64,000 bases of DNA from Williamsia phyllosphaerae (GCF_014635305.1 NZ_BMCS01000002.1:434001-498000), one strand, 5' to 3'; shown: positions 15,266 to 25,592, counted from the first letter of the stretch. Made by a program: numbers and translations. The notes: a model not told the origin generated them from the letters alone.

Positions 15266-18200
15266 CGTGTGCTCCCGCCCGCTGTTGACAGCGATGCCGT
15301 CGAGGAATGGTTCGAGTCCGGTCGATCACTCCACCGGCGGACCGAGTCGGCAAACATCGCCGACAGGTCGGGTGCGGCGACGACGGCGATGTCGCGCCAG
15401 CTCTGTAGGACCGTGCCGTCGTCGGCGACCGCACGGGCGTCGACGGTGGCCGACATGGCGCCGGGTCGGAGGTTGTCCGCGACGACGGTGAAGGCGCCGT
15501 TCGCGGGAAGGGGCCGGTACAGCTCCACCGCGCCGACCCCCATCGGTAGGCACGCCGACCCGAGGGACGCCAGCGCGAGCACCGGCGGCACCTGCAGGAT
15601 GAGGTCGGCGAGCACCGGGTCGTGCAGGCAGCCGCGGTAGGCACCACCGGCGACGACGCTGTCGGGCAGTCCGCACCGGACCACCAGGCGGTGGGCCGAC
15701 TCCTCGAGCACGGTGGTCATACCGTGCAGGGCGGGCCCGTGGAACTGGCGCCCCTCCCGGTAGAGATGCCCGGCATCGACACCGTCGAGTGGCCAATCCC
15801 GCGGCAGCTCCGGCGGATCGACCGCCGCATCCGAGGAGAGGATGGTGGCGGTGTAGTGCGGAACGGCCCGTCCGGCGCGGTCGCTGGTGACGCGCACCGA
15901 CATCCGGTCGGGGTCGTCGGTCGGGGTGACGGTGATGTCGAGGTGGTCGGTGACCGACTCGCCGTCACCCGAGGCGAGGGTGACCCCGGAGAGCACCCGC
16001 ATGTCGTGGACGCCGACGACCGTGCGGCCCGGCGTGGCGCGCTCGACGACGTTGATCGTTGCGGCGATCGCGAACGTGGCCGGCAGCACGGTGCGGGTGC
16101 CGATGGTGTGTGCGGCGATGATCGGGTCGGCGGCGACCTCGCCCAGGGAGCGCCGGGCGGTGATTGCCTCGCCGGCGCCGACGGCCCCGGCGCTCGTGCT
16201 CGTTGTTCCGCCTCCGGCGAAGAGCGGGCTGTTGGTCCCGATCAGGACGGCCACGTCGTCGATGCGGTCGGTGGTGAACTGCTCGACGAACGCGGTTGCG
16301 CCGGTCTCGGGTTCGAGCAGCGAGACACCGACCGCGGCGAAATGCGCACGCAACGCGTCGTCGACCATGCCCGCATCCCATGCACCCCAGTCGATCGCGG
16401 TGACATGTCGGGACGGGTCGCGCCGCTTGAACGCGGCCGCGAACCGGGCCAGTGCCTCGTTGGCGGTCGCGTAGTCGCTCTGGCCGGTGTTACCGAACAA
16501 CCCGGCGATCGACGTGAACAGCACGAGGTGTCGTAGGCGGTGGTCGTCGACCGCACCGAGCAGCGCCGTCAATCCGTCGATCTTGGTGGTCAGCACCCGG
16601 TCGATCTCGTCGCGGGTCTTGCGCACGATCGGGGCGTCGGCCAGGACACCGGCGCCGTGCACGATCCCGGTGATCTCCGAGCGTCGTGGCGCCAGCGCTG
16701 TCCGGACCGCGTCGGCGTCGGTCACGTCGACCGACACGTACACGGCGCGTCCGTCCAATGCGGCCAGGGTGGAGGCGATCTCGCGTTCGGCGCGCACCGC
16801 GCCACAGGCCCGGCCGATGGCGCGGGGATTGGCGCCCGTCGGTGCGAGCGCCGCGATGGCTGCCCGCTGCAGGGCGTCGTCGGCCACTCCCCTCGCCCAG
16901 TCGGGTTCGGTGGAGCGTTCGGATCGTCCGAGCAGCAGGAAGCGGGCGTCGCAGTGCCGCGCCAGTTCGATGACGCACAGGGCGGTCACCCCGCGCGCAC
17001 CGCCGGAGACCACGAGCAGATCGTCGGCGGTGACGGTCAGGTCGCGTCGGTCGACGGCGCGGGCGGCCACATCGGGCAGCACGACCGTGGGATCGCCGTG
17101 GCGGCTGGGTACGACCGTCACGCGCTCCCCGGTGGCGTCGACGCCGACCTCGAGGGTGTCGGTGGCGGCGTCGTGGATCTCGGTGACCAGCGCCTGCGCC
17201 GCCTGCTGCGGGTCGAGGTCGGGAGCGAGGTCGATCGCGCGGGTGAACAGCGTCGGGTGTTCGGCGGCCAGGGTTTTCACCAGGCCCCCGACGCCGGCGG
17301 TCATGGATGCGACGGGGTCGGTGCGGGTGTCACCGAAGCCGCAGCAGCCGTCGACCGCGGTGACGGTGATCAACGCGGTGCGGCCGTCACTTTTCGCGGT
17401 CAGTGTCGGGATGAGCGAGCGGACTGCGAGGATGGCGTCGGTGAGCAGTGCGCGGGCGCCGCGTGCCGAGGCGGCCGTGGCCGGGTCGAGTACGAGGACC
17501 GCGAGGTCGGGGGCCCGGTCGCCGCTCAGGTGGGTGTCGAGATCCGTGCCGCCCACCGTGGCGAGAGTGTCGGTGGCCCAGCTCGACTCGGCGAGCTGCC
17601 GGGCCAGGGCGACCGAGACCGGCGCATCGAAGGACGCGCCGAGGGTGACGATCAGCGCCGACGACCGCGGCCGGAAGGCGGACGCGTCGACGTCGACACC
17701 GGGCAGGGCCACCACACCGACCGCGGTGCGCGCGGTCGGCGTGACGGTCGTCGCTGCCGTCGAATCGGTGGAGGAGAAGGTCAGATCAGAGTGCCGCGGC
17801 TCCGCGGCCGGCGCTTTTGGGTCGACATCACTCCCCACGGCGATCACCGCGACGATGTCGTCGATGGTCCTCAACTCCCCGAGTCGTTCCGGCCCGAGAC
17901 TGGGCAGGTGCGGGAAGCGTTCCTGCACCGCACCGAGAACCTGGACGCGCTTGATGGAGTCGACACCGAGGTCGGACTCGAGATCCATTGTCGTGTCGAT
18001 CATGTCGACCGGGTAGCCGGTCTTGTCGGCGATGACCTCGCGCAGGGCGTCGCGCAGCACGGCGCTGTCGCCGGACGGGGCGGACTCGACGGCCGGTTCC
18101 GGCGCAGGAGCAGGCGCGGGCGCAGGTGTCGGGGCGGGAGCAGGCGTCGGCACCGGGGCGGGCGCGGCCTGAACCGGTGCCGGGCGCTCGGCGATGGCCG

Positions 18201-21200
18201 GCGCGGCGGGCGCCGGGGCAGCGGCCGGGGCGACACTCGCCTGCGGTGCAGCGGTGTGCGTCGTGAACTGACGGCTCGCGACGGGACGCGGCGCGGTGCT
18301 GATCGGCAGTCCCGCCTCGAGCTCGGCGAGACCGGCGAGCACGTGTGCGGCCTGGGTGTGGCTGTCGCTCAACGCGACCGACTGGTTGCTGACGGCCTCG
18401 ATGGCGCGGACGGTGGTGTCGTCGAGACGGTCACCGGCGAGCGCGGCGGCCAGGCCACGGGCGATCGACAGCTGCGTTCCGAGGAACTCGCGGTGGGTGT
18501 CGAGATGCTGGGTGAGGGCGTGACCGAGCTGCCCGGAGTCAGAGAACTCCGAACTCGGTGACGGATGGGGCGTGCTCATGGGGGTCTCCTGGTGGTCGGG
18601 GGCGGGAGCAGGGGGCGGGGTCGGGACGGGGACGGGAACGGGCGGTACGTGCCCAACTGGCGGACTTACGGGCCCAACTGGCGGACTTACGGGCCCAACT
18701 GGCGGACTTACGTGCCCAACTGGCGGGTCTACGTGCCCAACTGGCGGGTCTACGTGCCCAACTGGCGGGCTTACGTGCCCAACTGGGGCGTGGGGGGCGT
18801 GGACCTGATAGCCGTTGTCGAGGGTGTCGGCGTAGGCCTTCGCGCGGGCGGCTGGGACATACTCCGGGGCCGAGATCGTCACCGACATCTTCCCGGCGGC
18901 GCGCGGGGTCGTCGGCGCGGTCTGATGACGGTTGATGTCGTGGAGCGGGACACCGAGCACGGCCAGCTGCACCGCGGCCCGCTTGATGCCGAGGTCACCG
19001 TCACCCATCGGGCCCAGGTCGGTCGGTATCGCGACCACGTCATCACCCAGCGTGCGGCGCACCAGCGAGGTGAGGACCTGCTTCGGGCCGAACTCGACGA
19101 ACACCGTGCACCCGGCGTCACGCATGCCCTCGAGCACCGACACGAACTCCACCGGCTGCATCAGCTGGTCGACGAGGATGTCGCCGTTGGCCGAGGAGTC
19201 CGCACCATACCGACGGCTCGGGTCGTTGCCGAACACCGGACGCGCGGGTTCCCCCACCGACACCGACCGCACCGCTGCGCCGAAGGCGTCGCTGGCGTGG
19301 GCGACGTAGGGCGTGTGGAAGGCCGCCGAGACGGGCAGGCGTCGGGTGTTCCAGCCGCGGTCGGCGGCGATGGCCTCGAACGACTCGACGGCGGCGGTAC
19401 CTCCTCCGACGACGACCTGATCGGGTGCATTGTGGTTGCAGACGTAGAGATCGGCCACGGCTGCGACCGCGGCGTCCACCTCGGGACGGGAGGCGCGCAC
19501 GGCGAGCATCGTTCCGGCGTCGCCGTCACCGCGGGGCGCCATCGCGGCACCACGGGCCCGGGCGAGGGTGAAGAAGTCGTCGGTGTCGAGCGACCCGGCG
19601 GCCCACAGCGCGGTCAGCTCACCGAAGCTGTGCCCGGCGAATGCCGTTGCCCGCAGGCCCAGCTCGTCGAGGTACCGGTACAGACCGACCGAGAGCGCGC
19701 CGATCGCCGGCTGCGCGTACTCGGTCTGCCGCAGGCGGTCCTCGTCGGCGTCGGCGGTCTCGTCGTCGAACGACGGCGGCGGGAACACCACCGACCCCAG
19801 TCGTCGCGGCGCACCGGCGAACGCGGCGTTCGCGTCGTCGAAGGCGGTCGCGACCGGCGGGATGGCCAGCGCGGCGGCCGAACCCATGGCGACGTACTGG
19901 CTTCCCTGGCCGGCGAACAGTGCGCCGACAACCAGATCGGCCTTGGCCGAGCTGCGGTAGTGGATGCCCTCCGGATGCGACCACGCCGACGCGTCGGGGT
20001 TGCGGCGCAACTGCTCGACGGCGAGCTCGCGCAGACGGTCCCGCTGCTCGTCGTCGACCCAGACGAACCCGATCCGCACGTCGCCGGCCGGGATCTCGCC
20101 GCCGTCGAGTCCGGCCTCGGTGTTCAGCGACTCGATCAGCGAGTCCACGTCGGCGGCGTGCCACAGCCCGACCGTCGCGCTGCGGTGCAGGGCGCGCAGC
20201 CCGGTGCGGTCACCGTCGGCCTCCTCGAGCACGAGGTGGAAGTTGGTGCCGCCGAATCCCATCGCCGACACCGCGGCCCGACGGACCGGGCGGTGCGGGT
20301 CCAGGATCCACGGGCGGGTGACGCTGTTGACGTAGTACGGCGAGTCGGGCGTGATGACGGCATTGGGTCGGTCGACGTTGATCGTGCCCGGCAGCACCTT
20401 GTGGTGCAGGCCCAGCGCCAGTTTCATCAGGCTCGCGGTGCCCGCGGCCCCCTTGGTGTGACCGATCTGCGACTTGACACTGCCCAGGGCGGCGAAGGCG
20501 TTCTCGTCGGAGTCCGCTCGCAGCACCGCACCCAGCGCGGTCAGTTCGGTACGGTCCCCCACCGCGGTTCCGGTGGCGTGCGCCTCGAACAGCTCGATCG
20601 ACGACGCGTCGACCCGTGCGTCGGCGTATGCGCGGCGCAGCGCGACCTGTTGGCCGTCGGCGTGCGGGGCGTAGATGCTCTTCGACCGACCGTCACTCGA
20701 CGACCCCAGTCCCTTGATCACCGCGTACACCCGGTTGCCGTCGCGCCGGGCGTCGTCGAGACGACGCAGCGCCAGCATCGCGATGCCCTCGCCGAGCAGC
20801 GTGCCGTCGGCGTTGTCGGCGAAGGGGCTGATCTGTCCGGTCGGCGAGAGCGCCCCGACCTTGGAGAAGCAGAGGTAGATGAAGATGGAGTTCTCGGTGT
20901 CCACACCACCGGTGATCATGGTGTCGGCGCGGCCGTCGACCAGTTCGGCGATCGCGGTCCGGATGGCGGCCAGCGATGCGGCACAGGCGGCGTCGACCGT
21001 GCAGTTGATGCCGCCGAGGCCGAAACGGTTGGCGATCCGACCCGCGACCACGTTGGCCAGCAGCCCCGGGAACGAGTTCTCCTCCCACGGCGCGAACGCC
21101 GCGACGTACTTCTCGGCGATCGCGTCGGCGTCGTCCTCCGAGAGTCCTGTGCTGCGGACCGCCTCCTTGAGGACCGGCGTCGACAGGCGCGCGGCCAGCG

Positions 21201-21660
21201 GGTGCATCAGCGGCACCGGTCCCGTGGTCCCCACCACCACACCGGTCTTCGACGGGTCGTACCAGGACGCGGTCCCGTCGGGGGTCGTCGCGCCGGCGTC
21301 GGCGAGCAGATCCCGTACGACCCCGAGGCTCAGCGTCTGCATGGTGCTGGTGACCTCGAGCTGATTCGGCGGCATCCCGAACTCGATGGGATCGAACTCC
21401 ACGTCCGGGACGAACGCGCCTCGCCGCGAGTACGTCTTGTCCGGGGTCGACCGGTCGGCGTCGTAGTAGTCGTCCAGACTCCACCGCGACGCGGGAACCT
21501 CGGTCGTGCAATCGGTTCCGTCGACGATGTTCTGCCAGTAGTCACCCATCGTGGGTGCGCCGGGCAGCAGCGCCGACATGCCGACGATCGCGATGGGGGT
21601 GTCGGCGAGACGTCGGTTGATGTACCCGGTCTGCTCATCGGGCGAGGGGGCGATGGTCAC
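15262..21660 (-). CDS. pfaA: PfaA-like iterative PKS / PUFA-type megasynthase (KS-AT-ACP-KR-DH)
   Basis: The 2132-residue enzyme has, in order: ketosynthase (about 20-470; active Cys at about 226 in DAACAAS, then EAHATGT and KSQIGHTKG); acyltransferase (about 580-900; nucleophile in GHSFGE near 678); a linker with seven PPVGHV-like heptads (about 958-1004) and a long Ala/Pro linker; one acyl carrier protein (phosphopantetheine Ser near 1235 in LGVDSIKR); ketoreductase (about 1470-1780; GGARGV, catalytic Tyr near 1730 in YATANE); and a C-terminal hot-dog domain (about 1830-2110; AAHTIGTRTVLPATF). Marine PfaA enzymes carry several ACPs; this has one. Start is GTG with GGAGAG upstream. A phosphopantetheinyl transferase is not in the window. 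The product, probably a polyunsaturated or otherwise unusual acyl chain, is inferred. Confidence 0.9.
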   Translation of the reverse strand: MTIAPSPDEQTGYINRRLADTPIAIVGMSALLPGAPTMGDYWQNIVDGTDCTTEVPASRWSLDDYYDADRSTPDKTYSRRGAFVPDVEFDPIEFGMPPNQLEVTSTMQTLSLGVVRDLLADAGATTPDGTASWYDPSKTGVVVGTTGPVPLMHPLAARLSTPVLKEAVRSTGLSEDDADAIAEKYVAAFAPWEENSFPGLLANVVAGRIANRFGLGGINCTVDAACAASLAAIRTAIAELVDGRADTMITGGVDTENSIFIYLCFSKVGALSPTGQISPFADNADGTLLGEGIAMLALRRLDDARRDGNRVYAVIKGLGSSSDGRSKSIYAPHADGQQVALRRAYADARVDASSIELFEAHATGTAVGDRTELTALGAVLRADSDENAFAALGSVKSQIGHTKGAAGTASLMKLALGLHHKVLPGTINVDRPNAVITPDSPYYVNSVTRPWILDPHRPVRRAAVSAMGFGGTNFHLVLEEADGDRTGLRALHRSATVGLWHAADVDSLIESLNTEAGLDGGEIPAGDVRIGFVWVDDEQRDRLRELAVEQLRRNPDASAWSHPEGIHYRSSAKADLVVGALFAGQGSQYVAMGSAAALAIPPVATAFDDANAAFAGAPRRLGSVVFPPPSFDDETADADEDRLRQTEYAQPAIGALSVGLYRYLDELGLRATAFAGHSFGELTALWAAGSLDTDDFFTLARARGAAMAPRGDGDAGTMLAVRASRPEVDAAVAAVADLYVCNHNAPDQVVVGGGTAAVESFEAIAADRGWNTRRLPVSAAFHTPYVAHASDAFGAAVRSVSVGEPARPVFGNDPSRRYGADSSANGDILVDQLMQPVEFVSVLEGMRDAGCTVFVEFGPKQVLTSLVRRTLGDDVVAIPTDLGPMGDGDLGIKRAAVQLAVLGVPLHDINRHQTAPTTPRAAGKMSVTISAPEYVPAARAKAYADTLDNGYQVHAPHAPVGHVSPPVGHVDPPVGHVDPPVGHVSPPVGPVSPPVGPVSPPVGHVPPVPVPVPTPPPAPAPDHQETPMSTPHPSPSSEFSDSGQLGHALTQHLDTHREFLGTQLSIARGLAAALAGDRLDDTTVRAIEAVSNQSVALSDSHTQAAHVLAGLAELEAGLPISTAPRPVASRQFTTHTAAPQASVAPAAAPAPAAPAIAERPAPVQAAPAPVPTPAPAPTPAPAPAPAPEPAVESAPSGDSAVLRDALREVIADKTGYPVDMIDTTMDLESDLGVDSIKRVQVLGAVQERFPHLPSLGPERLGELRTIDDIVAVIAVGSDVDPKAPAAEPRHSDLTFSSTDSTAATTVTPTARTAVGVVALPGVDVDASAFRPRSSALIVTLGASFDAPVSVALARQLAESSWATDTLATVGGTDLDTHLSGDRAPDLAVLVLDPATAASARGARALLTDAILAVRSLIPTLTAKSDGRTALITVTAVDGCCGFGDTRTDPVASMTAGVGGLVKTLAAEHPTLFTRAIDLAPDLDPQQAAQALVTEIHDAATDTLEVGVDATGERVTVVPSRHGDPTVVLPDVAARAVDRRDLTVTADDLLVVSGGARGVTALCVIELARHCDARFLLLGRSERSTEPDWARGVADDALQRAAIAALAPTGANPRAIGRACGAVRAEREIASTLAALDGRAVYVSVDVTDADAVRTALAPRRSEITGIVHGAGVLADAPIVRKTRDEIDRVLTTKIDGLTALLGAVDDHRLRHLVLFTSIAGLFGNTGQSDYATANEALARFAAAFKRRDPSRHVTAIDWGAWDAGMVDDALRAHFAAVGVSLLEPETGATAFVEQFTTDRIDDVAVLIGTNSPLFAGGGTTSTSAGAVGAGEAITARRSLGEVAADPIIAAHTIGTRTVLPATFAIAATINVVERATPGRTVVGVHDMRVLSGVTLASGDGESVTDHLDITVTPTDDPDRMSVRVTSDRAGRAVPHYTATILSSDAAVDPPELPRDWPLDGVDAGHLYREGRQFHGPALHGMTTVLEESAHRLVVRCGLPDSVVAGGAYRGCLHDPVLADLILQVPPVLALASLGSACLPMGVGAVELYRPLPANGAFTVVADNLRPGAMSATVDARAVADDGTVLQSWRDIAVVAAPDLSAMFADSVRRWSDRPDSNHSSTASLSTAGGSTR
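18647..18788. repeat. 21-bp in-frame tandem repeat in the megasynthase linker
   Basis: Seven consecutive 21-bp units (the last partial) share the core ACGTGCCCAACTGGCGG on the plus strand. On the coding strand each unit encodes a heptad of the type PPVGHVS, PPVGHVD or PPVGPVS. Copies differ at only a few positions, which suggests recent slippage or recombination; repeat number may vary between strains. Confidence 0.9.
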
Positions 21661-21741
21661 GTGGGCTCTCCGCGTTCGAGTCCCGGCGCCCGCGGATGCG
21701 GGCGCCGGAGGGGGTGGGCGAACTTCAGGGGTGGTGTCGGC

Positions 21742-22347
21742 CTAGGCGGCGAGGTCGGTGTCGCGGGTGTGCGCGATCCGCTCGGCCACCGTCTGCGCGA
21801 ACAGGCTGTGACCGGATGCGTTGGGGTGCAGCCCGTCCTCGGACCACACGGCGTCGGAGTCCCAGCGCGACTCGACGGCGATGTCGAGCAGCAGGGTCCC
21901 GGTGTCCCGACAGACGTCGGCGAGCACCTCGTTGGCGCGGGCGAACCGGTCGCGGAGCAGCTCGGTGAACGCGGGCGGCACCGGGAGTCGGCCGGGGATG
22001 TCGGGGTACGACGCGGTGAAGACCGTCGCACCGGTGGCGTTGAGGGTGGAGTGGATCGTCGACAGGTTCTCGGCGAACCTTCTCGGGTGGTAGTCGCTGA
22101 CGAGGTCGTTGACCCCGACGATCACGCCCACGAGCGGCGGTCGTCCGGCGACGGCGCGGGCGAGCTGGTCGGCGCACACCATCGCGGTGGTCGCACCGTG
22201 CTCGCCGAGGTTGCGCACCCGCGTCGACCGCAGGCCGAGCTGGCCGGCCAGACGCGGGACCCAGCCGCGGAATGCGCCGTCGGTGCCGGTGTCGCCGCGA
22301 CCCTCGACGAAGCTGTCGCCGATGGCGCAGAGATCGACGCCTCTCAT
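21742..22347 (-). CDS. SGNH/GDSL hydrolase
   Basis: The 201-residue protein has the four blocks of the SGNH family: block I AIGDSFVEGRGD (nucleophile Ser near residue 12), block II with NLGEHGATT, block III VGVNDLVSD, and block V SEDGLHPNASGHSLF with the Asp/His of the triad. It has no signal peptide, so it probably works in the cytoplasm. Such enzymes cleave acyl esters or thioesters. Its ATG overlaps the stop of the flavoprotein gene (ATGA), and it lies 81 bases before the megasynthase, so it probably serves product release or editing in this pathway. Family assignment is secure; the substrate is not known. Confidence 0.85.
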   Translation of the reverse strand: MRGVDLCAIGDSFVEGRGDTGTDGAFRGWVPRLAGQLGLRSTRVRNLGEHGATTAMVCADQLARAVAGRPPLVGVIVGVNDLVSDYHPRRFAENLSTIHSTLNATGATVFTASYPDIPGRLPVPPAFTELLRDRFARANEVLADVCRDTGTLLLDIAVESRWDSDAVWSEDGLHPNASGHSLFAQTVAERIAHTRDTDLAA

Positions 22348-23582
22348 GCCGGGACCAGGTGGCGGTCGTCGGCGGGCAGGCCCACGGTCGCGTACAGCTC
22401 GGCCAGGTTCTCCGGCGCGAAGAACTCCTCGCCCGGGTAGCCGCCGGCGATGAGGCCGAAGAACTTCCGGGTGTACTCGGGGCTCTTGCTGGCGGCGCGG
22501 AACACCGAGTCGTAGTACGGGGTGAGCGAGAGCTCGGAGATCGACTTTGTCAGCTCGAACGTCCCGGCGCTCTGCGCGTCCCGCTCGGCCTGGTAGGCGG
22601 CCAGCGCCTCGTCCAACGGACGCGCTCCGCCGAGGCCCTCGATCAGGCGCTGCGACAACAGTTCTGCGTACTTCAGGGCGTCGGTGATGCCCCAGCCGGT
22701 GAACGGGTCCTTGTGGTAGGCGGCGTCGCCGACCAGGGCCCAACCGTTGCCGAAGGACTCGCGGCGGAAGTTGTCCGGGTAGCTCATCGGGCGCAGGCGC
22801 TCGACGCGGGTGCCCATGTCACGGAACTCCTCGCCGTAGGCGGGATCGACGGCGCTGATGATCTGCTGGATGCCGCCGTCGGCGTCGCGACGGAAGTCCT
22901 TGAGACGGTCGCGCTTGCGCATGACCGCGACCAGCGACAGGTCGTCGTTGGTGGGCCAGGACGCGAACTGCTGCTCGCCGAAGCCGGTGCGGTGCTGCAT
23001 GCCCCAGTCGAGGCCGGAGTAGTAGGAGTAATAGACGAAGCAGCCGCCGGGCGACTCCTCGTACTTCTGCGCGCCGACGTGCTTGGCGACGGTGGAGTTG
23101 GCGCCGTCGGCCCCGATGACGAAGCGCGCGCGGAACTCGCTGTCGCCACCCTCGGCGCTGGTTCCGCGGATGCCGACCACACGGCCGTCGTCCTCGGTGA
23201 TGAGGCCGCGGACGGTGTAGCCCTCGATGATCTCGGCGCCGGACTCACGCGCGGCGTGCACCAGGATCGAGTCGAGGACGGTGCGCCGCGGGCAGTACAC
23301 CGCGTCGATGCCGTCGATCGGATCGGCGAAGCCCTGCAGGGCGATGTCGGTGTAGGAGAAGTTGAGGTGGCGGATCGGCGGGCACCCCGAGGCGATGACC
23401 GTGTCGAGCAGACCCCAGTCCTGCAGCCGCGACAGGCCGGCCTGGTGCAGGTAGTGGGTGGACACGGTGTCGCTGGGGAAGCGGGCGGTGTCGACCGCGA
23501 GGACACGGAGTCCGCTGCGCGCGAGCAGCATTGCGGCGGAGCTTCCGGACACGCGGGCTCCGACAACGATGACGTCGTACAT
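22344..23582 (-). CDS. FAD-dependent monooxygenase/reductase-like flavoprotein
   Basis: From the ATG at 23582, preceded by a good AAGGAG site, the product is 412 residues. It begins MYDVIVVGARVSGSSAAMLL, a dinucleotide-binding Rossmann motif (G-A-R-V-S-G-S, a common variant in this family), has FVIGADGANSTVAK near residue 165 and the second FAD motif GDAAYHKDPFTGWGITDAL near 285. This is the PF01494-like or geranylgeranyl-reductase/halogenase-like layout. It could hydroxylate, epoxidise or reduce a double bond of the acyl product. It is coupled to the SGNH hydrolase downstream and follows the acyl-AMP ligase after a 190-base gap that probably carries a promoter. Confidence 0.8.
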   Translation of the reverse strand: MYDVIVVGARVSGSSAAMLLARSGLRVLAVDTARFPSDTVSTHYLHQAGLSRLQDWGLLDTVIASGCPPIRHLNFSYTDIALQGFADPIDGIDAVYCPRRTVLDSILVHAARESGAEIIEGYTVRGLITEDDGRVVGIRGTSAEGGDSEFRARFVIGADGANSTVAKHVGAQKYEESPGGCFVYYSYYSGLDWGMQHRTGFGEQQFASWPTNDDLSLVAVMRKRDRLKDFRRDADGGIQQIISAVDPAYGEEFRDMGTRVERLRPMSYPDNFRRESFGNGWALVGDAAYHKDPFTGWGITDALKYAELLSQRLIEGLGGARPLDEALAAYQAERDAQSAGTFELTKSISELSLTPYYDSVFRAASKSPEYTRKFFGLIAGGYPGEEFFAPENLAELYATVGLPADDRHLVPA

Positions 23583-23773
23583 GGTGATCTCCTTGGTCTG
23601 ACGAGGGATGGTGGGCGGTGATCCTGCGGCGGACGAGGGGCCGTTCGCCGCTCTCATGACCAGTCTTCGGGTTCGGCGGCCGCGGTGCCGCTCGGTGTCG
23701 AAGTAGTCATGGGTTCATCGGCAGAGGCTATCGAGCACGGGAGTGGTTCCGGCAGAACACAATCACCGGAAGT

Positions 23774-25504
23774 TCATCCACCCGCCACGGCGCCGACACG
23801 GCTGGGGACGGACCCGTACATGTCGCTCACGTGCGCGTCGAAGTGGTCGACGATGGCGGCCCGACGCAGTTTCAGCGACGAGGTGAGCAGACCGTTGGCG
23901 ACGGTGAGATCGCCGGGCACGATGCGGAACTCCCGCACCGACTCCGCCCGCGACACGAGGCTGTTGGCGTCGGCGATGGCCTCGGCCACCGCATCGCGCA
24001 GGGCCGGGTCGGCGAGGTCAGCGTCGCCGCCCGGTCCGGTCGCGCCACGCTCGGAGCGCCATCGGGCGTACGCCGCAGCGTCGAGGGTCACCAGGGCCGC
24101 GACGAACGGCATCCCCTCCCCCACGACGATCGCGTTGCTGACCAACGGGTGCAGTCGGATCCGGTCCTCGAGTGGGGTGGGGGCGACGTTCTTGCCGCCG
24201 CTGGTCACCAGGATCTCCTTCTTGCGTCCGGTGATCATCAGGTAGCCGTGCGGGTCGATGTCACCGATGTCGCCGGTGTGCAACCAGCCATCGGCGTCGA
24301 CGGCGGTGCGGTCGGCCGCGGCACCCCAGTAACCGGGGCTGACGTTGGGCCCGGACACCAACACCTCGCCGTCGTCGGCCACCGCGATCGTGGTGCCCGG
24401 GATGGGCCGACCGACGGTGCCGACACGGTTGGTCTCCGGTGCGTTGACCGAGGCCGCGGTGGCCGTCTCGGTCATGCCGTAGCAGTTGCAGATCGTGACG
24501 CCGAACCCGGCGTAGAAGGCGACCGTGGTGGCGTCGAGGGTGGCGCCGCCGCAGATCACCGACCGCAACCGACCACCGAGCATCGACGAGGTCGGTTGAT
24601 CCACGGCGTGGTCGCGTTCGCCGATGACGTCGTGTCCGCGCAGCAGTGCCGCGGTCTCCTCGCCGGCGGGCAGGTGCAGACGGTGGGCCTTGCGGATCTT
24701 CTCCAGCGCATACGGCACCAGGGCGAGGAACGTCGGTGCGATGCCCGGCAGCGCGGGGACGAGGTCGGGGACGCCGGGCAGCAGGTGTGTCCGGGTGGCG
24801 GCGAGCAACGACGCGAACAGCATCGTCTGACCGAACACGTGCGACAGGGGCAGCGCCAGCGCCGTCGCGGCGTCGTTCTCGGTGAACATGGCACCGGCCC
24901 GGTCGACGGTGTTGGCCGCGGCGGCGTACATGTTGCCGTGGGTGATGATGCAGCCCTTCGCATCCCCGGTGGTCCCGCTGGTGTAGACGATCATCGCGGT
25001 GTCGTGCGCACGGACCGCGCCCAGGTGGTCCTCGACGCTCATCGGTACGGCGTCGTGGTCCGGGGCGAGCTCGGCGAACGTGAGCGCCTCGATTCCCGCC
25101 GTGGTCAACCGCGCGCGGTCGGTGTCGTCGGCGGCCACGCCCAGCCGTGCTCCGGAGTCGGTGACGACGTGGTTCAGCTGGTGCTCCGAGGAGGTGGGGT
25201 ACACCGGCACGACGACCGCGCCGAGCGCGAGGACGGCCAGATCGACGAGCACCCAGTCCAGGCTGGTCACCGCCAGGATCGCGACGCGGTCGCCACGTCC
25301 GATCCCCCGTGCCGCCAGGTCACCCGCGATCTGCCGGACACGATCGTCGGCCTGCGCCCCCGACAGGGACACCGACCCGGTCGCGTCGACGAGGATCGAA
25401 CGCAGGGAACAGTTCCCGAAGCTGACGCGCACCTGCGCGTACAGCGACTCGTCATCGGCCAGGACACGTCCGGTACCACCGTGCGACTTCTTCATGGCTG
25501 CCAT
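23774..25504 (-). CDS. Long-chain fatty acyl-AMP/CoA ligase, FadD type
   Basis: This is an ANL-superfamily adenylating enzyme of 576 residues (573 if the second ATG at 25495 is used). Motifs appear in order: IVYTSGTTGDAKGC (ATP/phosphate loop), NCYGMTETATAASVN, GWLHTGDIGDIDPHGYL, and TGRKKEILVTSGGKN, followed by the C-terminal lid with the catalytic Lys region NGLLTSSLKLRR. The KxGK-like ending is typical of long-chain acyl-CoA synthetases. It would activate the synthase product or a starter acid. No strong ribosome site precedes either ATG. It is transcribed in the same direction as the cluster and lies 88 bases from the LysR gene. Confidence 0.85.
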   Translation of the reverse strand: MAAMKKSHGGTGRVLADDESLYAQVRVSFGNCSLRSILVDATGSVSLSGAQADDRVRQIAGDLAARGIGRGDRVAILAVTSLDWVLVDLAVLALGAVVVPVYPTSSEHQLNHVVTDSGARLGVAADDTDRARLTTAGIEALTFAELAPDHDAVPMSVEDHLGAVRAHDTAMIVYTSGTTGDAKGCIITHGNMYAAAANTVDRAGAMFTENDAATALALPLSHVFGQTMLFASLLAATRTHLLPGVPDLVPALPGIAPTFLALVPYALEKIRKAHRLHLPAGEETAALLRGHDVIGERDHAVDQPTSSMLGGRLRSVICGGATLDATTVAFYAGFGVTICNCYGMTETATAASVNAPETNRVGTVGRPIPGTTIAVADDGEVLVSGPNVSPGYWGAAADRTAVDADGWLHTGDIGDIDPHGYLMITGRKKEILVTSGGKNVAPTPLEDRIRLHPLVSNAIVVGEGMPFVAALVTLDAAAYARWRSERGATGPGGDADLADPALRDAVAEAIADANSLVSRAESVREFRIVPGDLTVANGLLTSSLKLRRAAIVDHFDAHVSDMYGSVPSRVGAVAGG

Positions 25505-25592
25505 GGTTGCCGCGCCCCGTGACCGCGGCGTCGTACCCGGGCAAAAGCCGAACGGCCGAATGGCTCTGCCTATGACCGTCGCGGGCGAGCCC

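Noticed and set aside
18647..18788. Regular 21-bp repeats considered as a CRISPR-like array
   Set aside because: The repeats are contiguous without spacers, stay in frame and encode PPVGHV heptads of the synthase.
16487..22440. Very long plus-strand open frames opposite the megasynthase
   Set aside because: They are Gly/Arg/His-rich with no recognisable domain, and the minus strand holds a continuous set of PKS motifs.
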